The notes under the pieces: model-generated
The model's database searches: none
What the model was told of the DNA's origin: nothing
Seen by the model: the letters and a program-made list of their open reading frames with translations, nothing else
In this document: piece by piece, positions 34,685 to 45,087 of the stretch
Layout: each line of letters starts with the position of its first letter
How positions within the stretch are numbered: position 1 is the first letter of the stretch
NCBI GenBank assembly: GCA_964030785.1
Contig: OZ034968.1
Location: 22,041,186-22,105,185, forward strand
Reading direction: 5' to 3'
DNA length: 64,000 nt
Origin: Siderastrea siderea
Taxonomy: Eukaryota > Cnidaria > Anthozoa > Scleractinia > Rhizangiidae
Translations under genes and position numbers: made by a program

Positions 34685-34868
34685 TTTATATTTAGTAAAA
34701 TTAGGCTCAATAGACATTCCTAGCACATTCTAGAAAGTACCATTCCATTATATCAACAAAGTTTTTTATCACGTGGAAAAAGCTTCTCAAAGATGAAGGT
34801 TCAGTTTACATAGCATCATCTCATTCTCGAAATACAGAGCTTAAGTTTACTCTTTATTTAAAAGACGA

Positions 34869-35186
34869 CAGGGTTCGTACGGGACATGGAAAACCTGGAA
34901 AGTCATGGAAGTTTAGAATTTCATTTTCCAGGCCTGGAAAGTCATGGAAATTAAGCATTTGTCATGGAGAGTCATGGAAAATGAAGTTCTTTGTACAAAA
35001 TAAATTTAGCAGTTGCCCATTCTGTAAATGAAAAGAAAATTAATGGATCATAGTGGATCATAAACTGGATCTACTTTACCTTTTCCGTGAACAAAAGGCT
35101 AACTTTTCGTGGAAAATGTTTAAAGGTCATGGAAAAGGTCCTGGAAAGTCCTGGGATTTCAAAATCTTAAAAGGGTACGAACCCTG
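34869..35186. mobile_element. MITE with CAGGGTTCGTAC termini
   Basis: Perfect 12-bp inverted termini (CAGGGTTCGTAC / GTACGAACCCTG) are flanked by GACGA on both sides (34864-34868, 35187-35191). The interior is made of CATGGAAA/CCTGGAAAGTC repeats. The CAGGG start resembles hAT elements, but the duplication seen is 5 bp, not 8. Removing it rejoins the L1-like coding sequence (LYLKDDTLSL). Confidence 0.75.
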
Positions 35187-36050
35187 GACGATACTCTCTC
35201 TCTCTTGATTCAATTACCTCGTCGAAGCTATACTGGAAACTCGTACAGACTATTCAGATATATCCCTCTGCACGCCACTAATACACTACTTTGTTTAACG
35301 ATTGTAATCTTGACTGGGAAGCAATCTATCTAATTCCACATGTAGTCACACTCGACACCAAAACGAGGATCCTTCAATACAAGCTGCTTATGACTCACCT
35401 CTTTGCTCCTTTTGCAACATTTCTGATGAATCCCTCGAGTATCTCTTTTGTCATTGCAATTTCAGCATAGCCTTCTGGAGGGCTGTTGTTCTATGGCTTA
35501 AATCTTGACACATTGATTTTGATTCTGATTCTCTCAATGGTTGTGTCATCATTTTTGGTGTGACACAAAAGAGGTCTCACTGGCTGCTTTAAATCACATC
35601 ATCATTGTTGGAAAACAGATAATTTATCATAATCGCCTTAAGAATTCTCTTCCGTGTTTGTCTCATGTCATTGTCAGATTGAATTACATCGAATCCATTG
35701 AACGATCAATTGCCACAAAGAACAACAGACTAAAAACCCACAATGGTAAGTGGAAGCCCTTCATTGACGCCTTTCAACACAACCTGTGATTTTTTCTCTC
35801 GTATCGTTGGAGAGTAATTTTACAATCTTAGTGTCTGGAAGAGTACCAAAACACGCATGTATGTGCAATATAAAAAAGTAGAGTAGTGTAAGATGTAGTG
35901 TAAACTGTAGTGTAAGGTATAGAATGTAGTGTAGCAAAAATGTTTGTAAGTGTAATATGCAATGTACAATGTAATGCATAGAAGGTAGTGTAGCAAATGT
36001 TAGGTACTGCAAAGTGTCCTTTTTTAATGCAATAAAAATGATTAAAAAAA
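35187..36050 (+). pseudogene. 3' part of the L1/Tx1-like ORF2 and 3' UTR
   Basis: Continues ORF2 after the MITE: SITSSKLYWKLVQTIQIYP, then DCNLDWEAIYLIPHVVTLD and the terminal zinc-finger-like CSFCN..DESLEYLFCHC region, typical of the L1 C-terminus. Frames shift several times. The 3' UTR from about 35790 holds GTAGTGTA-type simple repeats and ends A-rich at about 36050. Confidence 0.65.
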
Positions 36051-36559
36051 TCGGAGTTGTCAGAATTGTCAGAAATGTGTGAATTGTTGTACAATTGAGC
36101 ATAACTGGGGAAGTTGATGTAGAAGCGGCTTTCAGAGCTGTGCTGCAGGTCAGTGTGGAAGACATGACAGCAATTCATGCGACGACAAATGTGTTTCCTT
36201 CAACGAAGGTTTCATAAAAGAATAGTTCATAAAAGGGATAGGGCTCCATCAAGCCCTATTGAGCTGTTACATGATTTTTTTGCTCTCAAACTTGTGGATT
36301 TTGACCGATAACGTTGCAAGTGCATCTTCACTATGAGTGACCGCAAGCAATGTTTCTTACTGTTACAAATTAGAATTTGTAAATGCTCGAGCAACAGGAC
36401 ATTTTCTGCAATTCGGCCTCTGCAATAACAGTTTGTTTGAGCACGGTGTTCTCCTTGTGTGAATCTCCAAAACACCAACTTTTCAATGACCTTACATGTA
36501 CTTAAATTTTCTACTTGTAGCTTTCACAAATGACACGAGCGTCGCCCAAGGGGCCCTTT
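36051..36559. other. Spacer before tandem unit A
   Basis: No gene is supported. A short tandem GAATTGTCAGAA-like stretch lies at 36057-36080. Nothing else was recognised. Confidence 0.35.
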
Positions 36560-37904
36560 GGTTTAATAAACGCAGGGCCCCGAATAAATGTCGGCTGCAA
36601 GTGATCGCCGCGTCTACAACACTCATCCCCGTTTTTAACGAATGCAATTTTCCGATCGACAAGTTCATTTTACGGATCGTGCATAAAATTATCCATTCTT
36701 ACGGATCAAACAAATCGACAACCTTCATTTCAATATGATGGTTTGAATACGGGTCGTCTCAGTTATTTGTCGATCTGTACGAGTTGTACAATGGCTTTTT
36801 CGGAGCGTGTCAGTTGAAGAGTATTGGACATGAGTGCATAAATCAACCGAGCTCCCCACATTTCCCCCACTACAGTGGTTAAGTTCCCAATTCCCCACAA
36901 AGTTCCCAATTCCCCCACATATGTCCCGGGTCCCCCGTACAGTGTATCACAATTTAGGATCAAAAGATGGGAAATTTACAATTTTTTTGGGAGTATTTTT
37001 TGGCGAGCGCTTGAATCAAACAGACTAACAGAGATCAGCCGTTACGAATTATAGAGAATGTATAGGGTCAAAGAACGTGGCGTGACGCCCACCTCCGTTC
37101 GATAACAGCTGCCTGTCAGCTTTATTATTACCTACAATATGGCGACCGTCTGATTGTACTGTCACATTTTATCCCAAAAACGCGATCAACACAGAGAAGC
37201 CTCCAGTTTTTTAATACATATGGGAGGTTAGTGTTTAAATAACCTTCGTTTTTCAGGCTTTATATGGGACATATTACATGTAAAAGCGAACGAATAGAAA
37301 CATTTTGACTTCGCTTCCGATAGATAATTACCTCTGCTGTAGGTACCTCGTCACAAATAACTGTCGTACACTTGGGGAGCTGAGGACTTCACTTGGTTTG
37401 AGTTGGGGCCAGTGTGTGTGGGCGTGTGTGTGTGTGTGTGTGTGCTTCCGATAAACAGAGAGCAATACAACCTTCAGCTTCCAAGTGAAAACAGAAATGC
37501 AAAGTTGCATCGGTTAATTCGGTTTCGCATCGTTGCTTTATAATACTCAACCTTTGAATACTCCTTATAATTTTAACCCTGAATTAAAATGTTCGGGTAA
37601 GATTTAGTTTGAGGAATGGAGATACATTTGTTTAATCGCATTTGCACTGGAGTACGTAAAGGAAACTGCAGGTATAACTTCACTACGTATATGTAGTTGC
37701 CCCTTGAATATTTAATTTGAGCTCTTGAAGATTTAAGTAACTGAATAACTAAATGACTTTTCCATGTCTATGCTCGACTGATTTTGACTGAGTTTTAATA
37801 TGTGGTGGTGGAAATTTAGAATTATTAAATAAGGGATGTGTATTGCATTTCAAGCGTTTATACGCATATCGCTTCACTGAGCTCAAGATGTGCCGGTACT
37901 GTAG

Positions 37905-37955
37905 TAGTCTCCTACGCAGCCGCTCTCAGGGTAAGAACGACTGCGTAGGAGACTA
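37905..37955. mobile_element. 51-bp hairpin insertion with 9-bp target duplication
   Basis: TAGTCTCCTACGCAG and CTGCGTAGGAGACTA are perfect 15-bp inverted arms around a 21-bp loop. GTACTGTAG flanks them on both sides (37896-37904 and 37956-37964). The 9-bp duplication points to a Mutator-type transposase acting in trans. Unit B lacks it at the matching place (about 50700, CTCAAGTAGCTGTAATTTC). Confidence 0.8.
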
Positions 37956-37978
37956 GTACTGTAGCTGTCTGAGTTAAA

Positions 37979-38350
37979 GGCTGGTTTTCACTAGCGACGG
38001 AGTCGGAGTCGGAGTCGTAAGCGGAGTCGTAAGAGCGCTTATGACCTAGTGAAAATCAAACATCAGAGTCGTAAGCGGAGTCATAAGCTCGACGGAATCG
38101 GAGTCGGTAGAATCAGAACGTTTCCATTTTCTTCCGACTCCGCTTACGATTCCGTCGCTTACGATCTAGTGAAAACCATATTGTCGGAGTCGTAAGCAAA
38201 AGCGGAAGAATAAACCAATCACAGTGCTCGTTCCCACGCTTTGTGATTGGTTTAGTTCTTCCGCTTCTGCTTACGACTCCGACAAACTGGTTTTCACTAG
38301 ATCGTAAGCGACGGAAGCGTAAGCGCAATAGCAAATTCTGCTTGCGACTC
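37979..38350. mobile_element. MITE with GGCTGGTTTTCAC terminus, copy 2 (right end lost)
   Basis: Starts with the same terminus as the MITE at 9586 (GGCTGGTTTTCACTAGCGAC) and shares its CGGAGTC/GACTCCG and CTAGTGAAAAC repeats. An internal hairpin has arms CCAATCACA and TGTGATTGG near 38216-38250. The right terminal repeat is not recognisable, so the end is approximate. Confidence 0.6.
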
Positions 38351-38654
38351 TGCTCTTTCGCTCGCTTTATTTTTCGCTCGCGCTCCACTATCTGAACGCC
38401 TGGAACAGGCTGTCTCCCTGGGATTCTCGTATCCTGCTTACTAACATCCGAAACAAAATTGTCTTGGGTTTACAAGCAACTTTCTCAGATAGGGTTACCC
38501 AACAACGAGGGACAGCTACACTGTGACAAGTGACAGCTCAAGTGTCACGCTTCAGTTGGCTTGATAAATAAAACTGAAAACAAGAATTTATTTCAGTGTC
38601 AAGTATTAAGCTGATTTTTGTCTTGGCATGGCAGGTCAACGTATCGCCCTGTAG

Positions 38655-38840
38655 ATGTTTATATTTCAATGTATACAAGGGTACACAGGGTGTACATGGC
38701 TATACCGGGTGTACAAGAGTTTACAGGGTATACAAGGGAATACAAGGTGTACTAGAGTATACAGGGTATGGCAGGGTGTACTAGTGTATAGAGGTATACA
38801 AGGTATACAGGCTGCACTAGAGTATACAGGGACAATTTAA
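38655..38840. repeat. GTATAC/GTGTAC minisatellite, unit A copy
   Basis: Degenerate about 15-18-bp repeats of the type AGGGTGTACAAGGGTATAC. A longer array of the same motif lies at 51905-52345, at the matching place in unit B. The VYKGIQG-type ORFs over it are translations of the repeat. Confidence 0.85.
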
Positions 38841-38869
38841 TTACCCTATGCTCCAAGCGACTTCATTAA

Positions 38870-39257
38870 AGGGGTTATGTCACGCTATTTTAGTATCTTT
38901 TTAAAAAGCAAAAAAGTGTCTTGGCATCAATTGAATTCCAAAAATAATGGTCTAGCGTTGTTATTAAAGACTAGCGTACGGCACTGAAACTGTTTCGTGT
39001 CGTCTGTTGCTACCGCTGGCAAGGATGAAAATGGATTGAAACTTGAAAATATGGGGCCAATCTTTTCATGTTTTGATGCTATGTTCTCAAAAATCAGTCA
39101 CCAACAAAATTGTTATGGTTAGCTGTCCCTGATAAAATGCATTTGATATCTTCCTCATAGTTTTACAGGAGCATTTTGTGTATGAGTAAAGCACTACGTT
39201 ATGATTTTAGCACAGAATTGACCTGAAAATTAGCAAAATCCCCGTGACATAACCCCT
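38870..39257. mobile_element. TTAA-type MITE, related to 18577-18810
   Basis: Termini AGGGGTTATGTCACG and CGTGACATAACCCCT are perfectly inverted. The left flank is TTAA (38866-38869) and the right flank TTAG, one mutation away. The terminal motif AGG..TA.GTCACG is shared with the element at 18577. Non-coding. Confidence 0.75.
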
Positions 39258-39566
39258 TTAGTCTACGATCACGCGATCATCGCCTTAAAAATGGAGCCAC
39301 ATCTTATGAAAAAGCTCTGCTTCTCGTACCTACAGTCAGAAAAGGGTAACAGAGTCTGCTCAGAATTTGTACCACTCAAGGGTTAAATGTGAACACGTGC
39401 TGATGGTGCCTGATAGCAGAAATTGAATGGCCAGGAGGGAGAGGGGAAATGTGCACGAGTTGCATTGAAGCCACTCGTTTCTCATTCCCTCTTCTGAAAA
39501 GGCCTTTTATATTTTGGTTTGAAATGTGTAAAAACTGGAATCACGAAAATTATTCAATTTTTTCAG

Positions 39567-40517
39567 ATGTCCCGTTGCAATGGTAGAAAAATTGTCATCT
39601 GGGCTTTTGTGTGTGCGGTGGTACTTCTATTATTTGCATCAAACTTTTTGGGAGGCCTCAGTATGGATGAAAAGATCTTATTCAGTGATGTAACCCAGGA
39701 AACCATTAATGAAAGCCAGCCCACCTTAAATGTTGAACGGCACCTTCGATTGATCAGCTATAACTTGTGGTGCACTTATTTTAGACCTCACAATCTTTGG
39801 AACATTAACAAACGAATTGAAGGTCTTGCTGAAGGCATCAAGGATTTCGACATTGTACTGATTCAAGAGGCATACGTCGTGAACGCAGGATTCGCCCTTA
39901 TTTCAAAATGTGCCTCGCTTTTGGTCAAAGCAATGGAAAAACGTGGATTTCACTACAGGACATCTGTTGCAGATTTTGTACCTCCTTATGTAGGAAAAAG
40001 CGGTGGAATTGTTATATTTAGCCGGATTCCACTTGTAAGAACATCATCTATACCATTCAGCAACCGTTGTATACTACAGTATGCAGCCTGTAGAGGTTTT
40101 GTCGTTGGAGAATACTTCGTGAACTCTCGACATCTTTATGTCGTTAACACGCATTTAGATCCTGACCAAGCGAAGACGACAACATTACAAGCAAAAAAAC
40201 TCGTTACAGCAATGAGAAATTTCCCTATGCCTTCACACTTGATCATAGGTGGAGACTTCAACATTGACAATAACTACCCATCTGTTAGTAACAGCAGTAA
40301 GGAATATATTGAGCTGTTAAAAACAATGAATGAAGCTGGTCTTCGGTCTGTGTTTCCATTAAGAAAAGAAACCAACATTGACGGTGGTAATTACGATGCA
40401 ATATTCACCAGCCCCAATATTGAAATAGTGCGGAAAAAGATCATCAAACTTGTAGCAAATAGAAAGGAACTGGTTTCCGATCATTATGGCCTTGCTATAG
40501 AGTTCAAGCTATTGTGA
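39567..40517 (+). CDS. EEP-fold phosphodiesterase, neutral-sphingomyelinase-like, copy 2
   Basis: A 316-residue paralogue of the protein at 8326, with the same layout: signal anchor (IVIWAFVCAVVLLLFAS), ISYNLW, IQEA, GGIVIFSR, NTHLD, GGDFNID and SDHYG. All predicted metal and catalytic residues are kept. I start at 39567 and not the upstream ATG at 39519. This ATG follows a pyrimidine-rich acceptor (TTTTTTCAG), and all three copies align there (MSRCN); the upstream 16 codons are intron. It is closer to copy 3 than to copy 1 in the 5' two thirds. It lies in tandem unit A and is probably functional. Confidence 0.85.
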   Translation: MSRCNGRKIVIWAFVCAVVLLLFASNFLGGLSMDEKILFSDVTQETINESQPTLNVERHLRLISYNLWCTYFRPHNLWNINKRIEGLAEGIKDFDIVLIQEAYVVNAGFALISKCASLLVKAMEKRGFHYRTSVADFVPPYVGKSGGIVIFSRIPLVRTSSIPFSNRCILQYAACRGFVVGEYFVNSRHLYVVNTHLDPDQAKTTTLQAKKLVTAMRNFPMPSHLIIGGDFNIDNNYPSVSNSSKEYIELLKTMNEAGLRSVFPLRKETNIDGGNYDAIFTSPNIEIVRKKIIKLVANRKELVSDHYGLAIEFKLL

Positions 40518-40875
40518 CAATATTTACAATATTTATTGATCAACTGAAGGAAGAAGTGACCCGCCGAATTTTCCACCTAACTTCTGTAACTCGTTTGAAC
40601 GTCTGTCGTCTTCTCGAGCAACCTGGTTCCCAGGGTCTCTCTTCTTCCCGTCCCCTGAAGCAAGCGATAGGACGGGAAGACTCTGCCAATGTTTTTATGC
40701 CCGCAGAGGACATAACACTCCTGTAAACTTTTTATTTTAGATCTCCCTTACTCATTTCGAAAAGTCTCTTAGGTTCTGCATCTTGAAATCATCCTCTTTT
40801 CCCTTTTTTCTTATCTCGGTCAGGCGCCCAAGCTTTCGAATCAAAAATGATGAAAAATACTCCTTTTTTAATAAG
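40518..40875. other. Junction between tandem units A and B
   Basis: No gene; the short ORF at 40514-40726 is not supported. An inverted pair lies near 40640-40680 (TTCTTCCCGTCC / GGACGGGAAGA), perhaps a small MITE. Confidence 0.35.
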
Positions 40876-42237
40876 CACCGGGCCCCGAATAAATGCCGGG
40901 TGCAAGTAAACGCTGCTTCTACTGAGGTCTTATTTTAAATAAACGCCTTCGGCCGGTTTAATCGGGAAAATACGGTATACCTTTAAAATTTGCGCAACAC
41001 TCATCCCTGTTTTTAGTGAATGCAATTTTCGGATCGACAAGTCCATTTTACGGATCGTGCATAAAATGGTCCATTCTTACGGATCGACTGACAAATCGAC
41101 AACCCTCCTTTCAATATGATGGTTTTAATACAGGTCGTCTGTATTTGTCGATCTGTATGGCTCGTACAATGGCTTTTTCGGATGGTGTCAGTAGGAGTGT
41201 ATTGGACATGAGTGCATAAATCAAGTCCCCACATTGCCCCCACCGCAGTGGTTAAGTTCCCACAAAGTTTCCAATTCCCCCACATATGTCCCCCCTCCCC
41301 TCTCGGGGAAGCGAATGACAAGTGCATTAAGGAAAACCACACAAGACCACACAAAAAACATAATTAAGTGAACTTTATTTATCTGGAGTACCGTATATCA
41401 CAATTTGGGATCAAAAGATGCGAAATTTACAATTTTATGGGAGTATTTTTTGGCGAGCGCTTGTATCAAACAGAGATCAGCCGTCACCAATTTAAGAGAA
41501 TGTATAGGGTCAAATAGCGTAGCGTGAAGCCACGCCGCCTCATTCGAAACAGCTTCGCGTGCCTGCCAGTTTTACCATAGGAAGCCCAAGCATAATATTT
41601 GAATATCATTAAAAATGGCGTTTCAAAATAAAAGCATTTGTATGGGATTTCGAAGCGAACATTTTGAGCAATACATAACAACGAACTAACTGAATCAAGT
41701 TTATGAAACATTACATGGTGTTGTTTGCTATCCTTACAACGCATTTTGAGCAATTTTAGGTCCATTTACTTAACTGTGTTTGTACGTGTATAATACATTG
41801 ACAAGGAAGGAGTCATTTGGCCTGATTTAGCCACTATTACCACTCGACACGTTTCGGAATTCGCTCGAATTTACCCACAAATATAGTTCAAGCGACTTGA
41901 CGAAAGGAAGACATACAAGTGATTTTCTCAAAACCAATTGCACATACCTCGTGCCCCAAAAGAATTATCCACTGCACAAAACCATAATAGCATCTCAAAA
42001 TAGGCCGCCATGGATCCGTGAGGATCCCGATGGTTCCATTTGACCGCGGTCGGCACTGGACACCAGTCAAATTATGCCCTTATGGGGAGGGCCACGCTCG
42101 TTTTGGTCGTGTTACAATTGTAGTAACTATGACCAAGAGAGGATGAAGGGGTAAGACAGTTAATCTCCCATATAGGCCCTATTCCCTTCCTAATCCCTCT
42201 AAAGTTATTTTTAGTAACAAAATTCAAATTTCAAAAT

Positions 42238-42403
42238 TGGACACGCTTGATTTGTTTAGCTCATTAGCATATTTGTCATGCGCAGTTTGTTCTGTTTGAT
42301 TGACCTCGTGGTCATTGAACTTGTCACGTTTTCCTATCATGCAAGAGTAACAGTGTACGGTCTCGAAGAAGTTTAACGAATACAGTCCTACAAGGCTCGT
42401 CTA
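42238..42403 (+). repeat. 5' LTR of BEL/Pao element 2
   Basis: 166 bp, from TGGACACGCTTG to GGCTCGTCTA. It is identical to the 3' LTR except for lacking six bases (TAAGAA) near its end. It should carry the promoter, but no TATA box is obvious. Confidence 0.9.
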
Positions 42404-42519
42404 TTACATTCTGGTCCTTAAACGCCGGACGATTACAGTAGAAAGATCTACAGTCGTCGAACTCAAAAAGAAAACAGCTGAGCGAGCAAGTCGCCATTCA
42501 ACTAGCTGACGATCACAAG

Positions 42520-45087
42520 ATGTCCCGTGAGACTCTTATTCAGCAAAAAGGAATCACTAAACGTAAAATAACAAACCTTCTCAAGAAAGTTGAACAGGTC
42601 GTCGAAAAAGAAGACAAGTCAGCCTATGACATCGTCTGCGCCGAGCAGTATTTGAACGAAATTCGCACCTTGGACACGCAATTTCAAAAACAGCATTTGG
42701 CAGCGACTGCCATCGTTGAACCGTCGAACAAGGAACTTATTGAAAGGGATTTCGAGGATTTGGAAATTCACGATGAACGTGTCCGCGAAAACACGAGCAA
42801 GCTTCTCTATGTACTGAACGTCGCTTCAAAGCCACAAGGCAAATCTAAAGCTACTGAAAACAAGACCAAAGTGAATTCGCTCGAAGCGAAATGGACTCGA
42901 ATTACAAAGCATGTTGACAGTGTCGCCTCGAAGGTCAGCGAAGCACAAACCAAACTCAACGAAATGGAGATCGAAGAACTAACGGACATAAGAAGTCAGC
43001 TTTCTGAATTTGAGAAAACTTTCGATCGATTCACCGCAGAAATTGACTCTGCTTCCCCGAACTTAGATGTTGAAGACGGTGAAAATTGGAACAACGCCAT
43101 TTCGAATTATTTCGACAAGATTTCATTGACTCAAGACACTTTGGCTCTGCTGATTATCGAACGCCGCCGCAACCGAACTCGTGAAATCAAAGAGCAAGAA
43201 CTTGAACGGGAGGAAAAACGAAACAAGGAAATCGAAGTCCAAAACAGCAAACATCGTGAAGAAATTAACAAGTTGCTGCACAAATTCAAAACACATCCGG
43301 AGGAACATGAATCAAAAACAGTGAAATTGCCTTCACTCAGCATCCCATCATTCGATGGAGATCCAACTAAATGGAAATCTTACTGGCAACAGTTTGAAGC
43401 CACAATACACAATTCGAAAAAGCTAGACGACCAATTGCGGATGCAGTATTTGCTTAAATCTCTCACCACCAAAAAGGCTAGAGATGCTGTTGAGGGAATT
43501 GATGCAGTAGCTGAAGCATACCCAGAAGCTGTGGCAGCCCTAAAGAACCGTTTTGACAGACCTCAAGTCATTCACAGAGCACATGTAAGAGCAATACTTA
43601 ATCTTAAACCAATTAAAGATGGTTCAAGTGGTGAACTGAGAAAGCTACATGACACACTTCAGCATCACTTAAGATCATTAAAGGCAATGGATCAACTGGA
43701 TTTTGAAAGATTTATGACTGCCTTAGGAGAGTGCAAGCTTGATGACCTAACCATGGTTGAATGGCAGAAATCTATTCAAGCAGAAAAGCAAGTCCCTGGC
43801 TATGACAAGTTCCTTGAATTCCTTGATCTCCGAGCAACTGCCACTGAACTTGCGCCTCATGAAACAGGCCCCAAGAAACCTCCCATTCCTCCCGGAAAGT
43901 CACCAAAGCCACCTCCTCCTAAGCCATTTTTAGTGTATACTACAAACACCAAAGTTAAGTGCACAGCCTGTAATGGATCAAAACACAACCTTGCTTATTG
44001 CCAGTCCTTCAAAGCAAAATCACTTTCTGAGAAGCGGAACTTTGTTATGGAACAAGGACTTTGTTTTAACTGTCTGAAGGCAAAGCACACAAGTAAACAA
44101 TGCCCTTCACCTAATTGTTGTCTGAAATGTGGCAAGCGACATCACACCTTTCTTCACCTCGATGACTCTAGGGATGCAGTCAATCAAGACACATTGGAAA
44201 CAGCGAGACAGGACATTCTGATGGTTTCAGCACCTGGTGCTTCTAACACAACCGACCCTGGAAACACTGCAAGTGATGGTGGCATCTCCACTGTTACCTA
44301 TGTAGCTGCCCCAGAAGCCATTGCTTCAAATTCTATTCTCATGATGACAGCAGAAGTGATCCTTAGTGGACCCAATGGTCATCAAATGCTTGCACGAGCT
44401 CTACTGGACCCAGCATCCTCTGCCTCCTTTGTCACTGAAAGAGTCGTCCAACGCTTAAAGTTGCACAAACAAAGGCAAGAAATCACCATCAATGGAATCG
44501 GAGACACCCGGTGCTCTACCCAAAGTAATTCTGTTGTTAACATGAATTTAAGATCTACTCAAGGCTCCTCAGAACTGGACAATGTTCAAGCTATTGTTCT
44601 GCCTTCGTTGACAAAATGCTTGCCTATCACAACCCTTCCTAAAGGGAATTGGCCACATCTATCTACTCTCAAGCTTGCTGATCCTGAGTTCAATGTGTCA
44701 AAGCCTATTGATGTTCTCCTTGGTGTAGATGTGTACCATGACATCCTTAAGCCAGGGCTTATCCTTGGACCAAAAGGAACCCCAGCAGCCCAAGCAACCA
44801 TGTTTGGATGGGTCTTGTTTGGGAACACTAACACTCACCAATTGCCAGCTGAAGTCACAACACTGCATGCGTCAACTTCATTTCCAAGTTGCGAAGAAAC
44901 TCTCCATAAATTTTGGACTCTAGAGGAGCCACCTAAACCTAGGTTGCCTCTATCACCAGCTGACAAATTACTTGTGCAGGACTTTGACCGAAGCCACAAA
45001 CGTGATGAAACTGGTCGCTTTGTAGTCAGACTCCCATTCAAGCCACAAGGGCCTCCTTTAGGCCAATCACGACCTCTGGCTTTGTGA
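42520..45087 (+). CDS. BEL/Pao element 2 gag and protease, start of RT
   Basis: 855 codons. Residues about 1-270 are Lys/Glu-rich helices. About 275-420 is the DUF1759-type capsid block ([20 protein letters not shown]). A proline-rich linker and zinc knuckles follow ([37 protein letters not shown]). About 620-770 is the DUF1758 aspartic protease ([12 protein letters not shown]), and the frame ends in the first RT segment (FVVRLPF..SRPLAL). The TGA at 45085-45087 sits where RT should continue; codons after it (RFLSLERRLQ) stay in frame, so it is a nonsense mutation or a recoded stop, not the true end. Confidence 0.85.
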   Translation: MSRETLIQQKGITKRKITNLLKKVEQVVEKEDKSAYDIVCAEQYLNEIRTLDTQFQKQHLAATAIVEPSNKELIERDFEDLEIHDERVRENTSKLLYVLNVASKPQGKSKATENKTKVNSLEAKWTRITKHVDSVASKVSEAQTKLNEMEIEELTDIRSQLSEFEKTFDRFTAEIDSASPNLDVEDGENWNNAISNYFDKISLTQDTLALLIIERRRNRTREIKEQELEREEKRNKEIEVQNSKHREEINKLLHKFKTHPEEHESKTVKLPSLSIPSFDGDPTKWKSYWQQFEATIHNSKKLDDQLRMQYLLKSLTTKKARDAVEGIDAVAEAYPEAVAALKNRFDRPQVIHRAHVRAILNLKPIKDGSSGELRKLHDTLQHHLRSLKAMDQLDFERFMTALGECKLDDLTMVEWQKSIQAEKQVPGYDKFLEFLDLRATATELAPHETGPKKPPIPPGKSPKPPPPKPFLVYTTNTKVKCTACNGSKHNLAYCQSFKAKSLSEKRNFVMEQGLCFNCLKAKHTSKQCPSPNCCLKCGKRHHTFLHLDDSRDAVNQDTLETARQDILMVSAPGASNTTDPGNTASDGGISTVTYVAAPEAIASNSILMMTAEVILSGPNGHQMLARALLDPASSASFVTERVVQRLKLHKQRQEITINGIGDTRCSTQSNSVVNMNLRSTQGSSELDNVQAIVLPSLTKCLPITTLPKGNWPHLSTLKLADPEFNVSKPIDVLLGVDVYHDILKPGLILGPKGTPAAQATMFGWVLFGNTNTHQLPAEVTTLHASTSFPSCEETLHKFWTLEEPPKPRLPLSPADKLLVQDFDRSHKRDETGRFVVRLPFKPQGPPLGQSRPLAL

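Larger units (their letters stand above)
27185..34750 (+). mobile_element. Degenerate BEL/Pao retrotransposon, 3' LTR not found
   Basis: A gag-pol of BEL/Pao type (27989-34684) lies inside the L1-like ORF2. A likely 5' LTR start is TGTAACGGCACCCGTG at 27185, where LINE coding stops. Only about 70 bp separate the gag-pol stop from resumed LINE coding (about 34755, TWKKLLKDEG), and I find no copy of the putative 5' LTR there. The 3' LTR therefore appears deleted. Boundaries are approximate, and no target duplication could be fixed. Confidence 0.6.
21340..36050 (+). mobile_element. L1/Tx1-like LINE, broken by three later insertions
   Basis: ORF1 (21445-22356) and ORF2 pieces (22778-23074, 24472-27184, about 34755-34868, 35187-35789) run in one orientation and order. 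A 3' UTR ends near an A-rich tail (AATAAAAATGATTAAAAAAA, to about 36050). Inserted into it are an L2-like LINE (23075-24464), a BEL/Pao element (about 27185-34750) and a MITE (34869-35186). Without these the LINE is about 5.5 kb, a normal L1/Tx1 length. The 5' end is approximate. Confidence 0.7.
36560..40850 (+). repeat. Tandem duplication unit A (contains EEP copy 2)
   Basis: Anchors that match unit B in the same order: 36575 GGGCCCCGAATAAATG with 40880; 36640-36730 (GATCGTGCATAAAAT) with 41020-41105; 36785-36890 with 41165-41265; 36960-37080 with 41408-41515; 37137-37330 with 50186-50360; 38470-38640 with 50880-51060; the minisatellite with 51905-52345; and EEP copy 2 with copy 3. Unit A is shorter because unit B took large insertions. 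Unit A has its own additions (37905-37955, 37979-38350, 38870-39257). Confidence 0.75.

Noticed and set aside
39519..39566. Upstream ATG extending EEP copy 2 by 16 residues
   Set aside because: The extension is intron sequence ending in a TTTTTTCAG acceptor, and the other two copies start at the later ATG.
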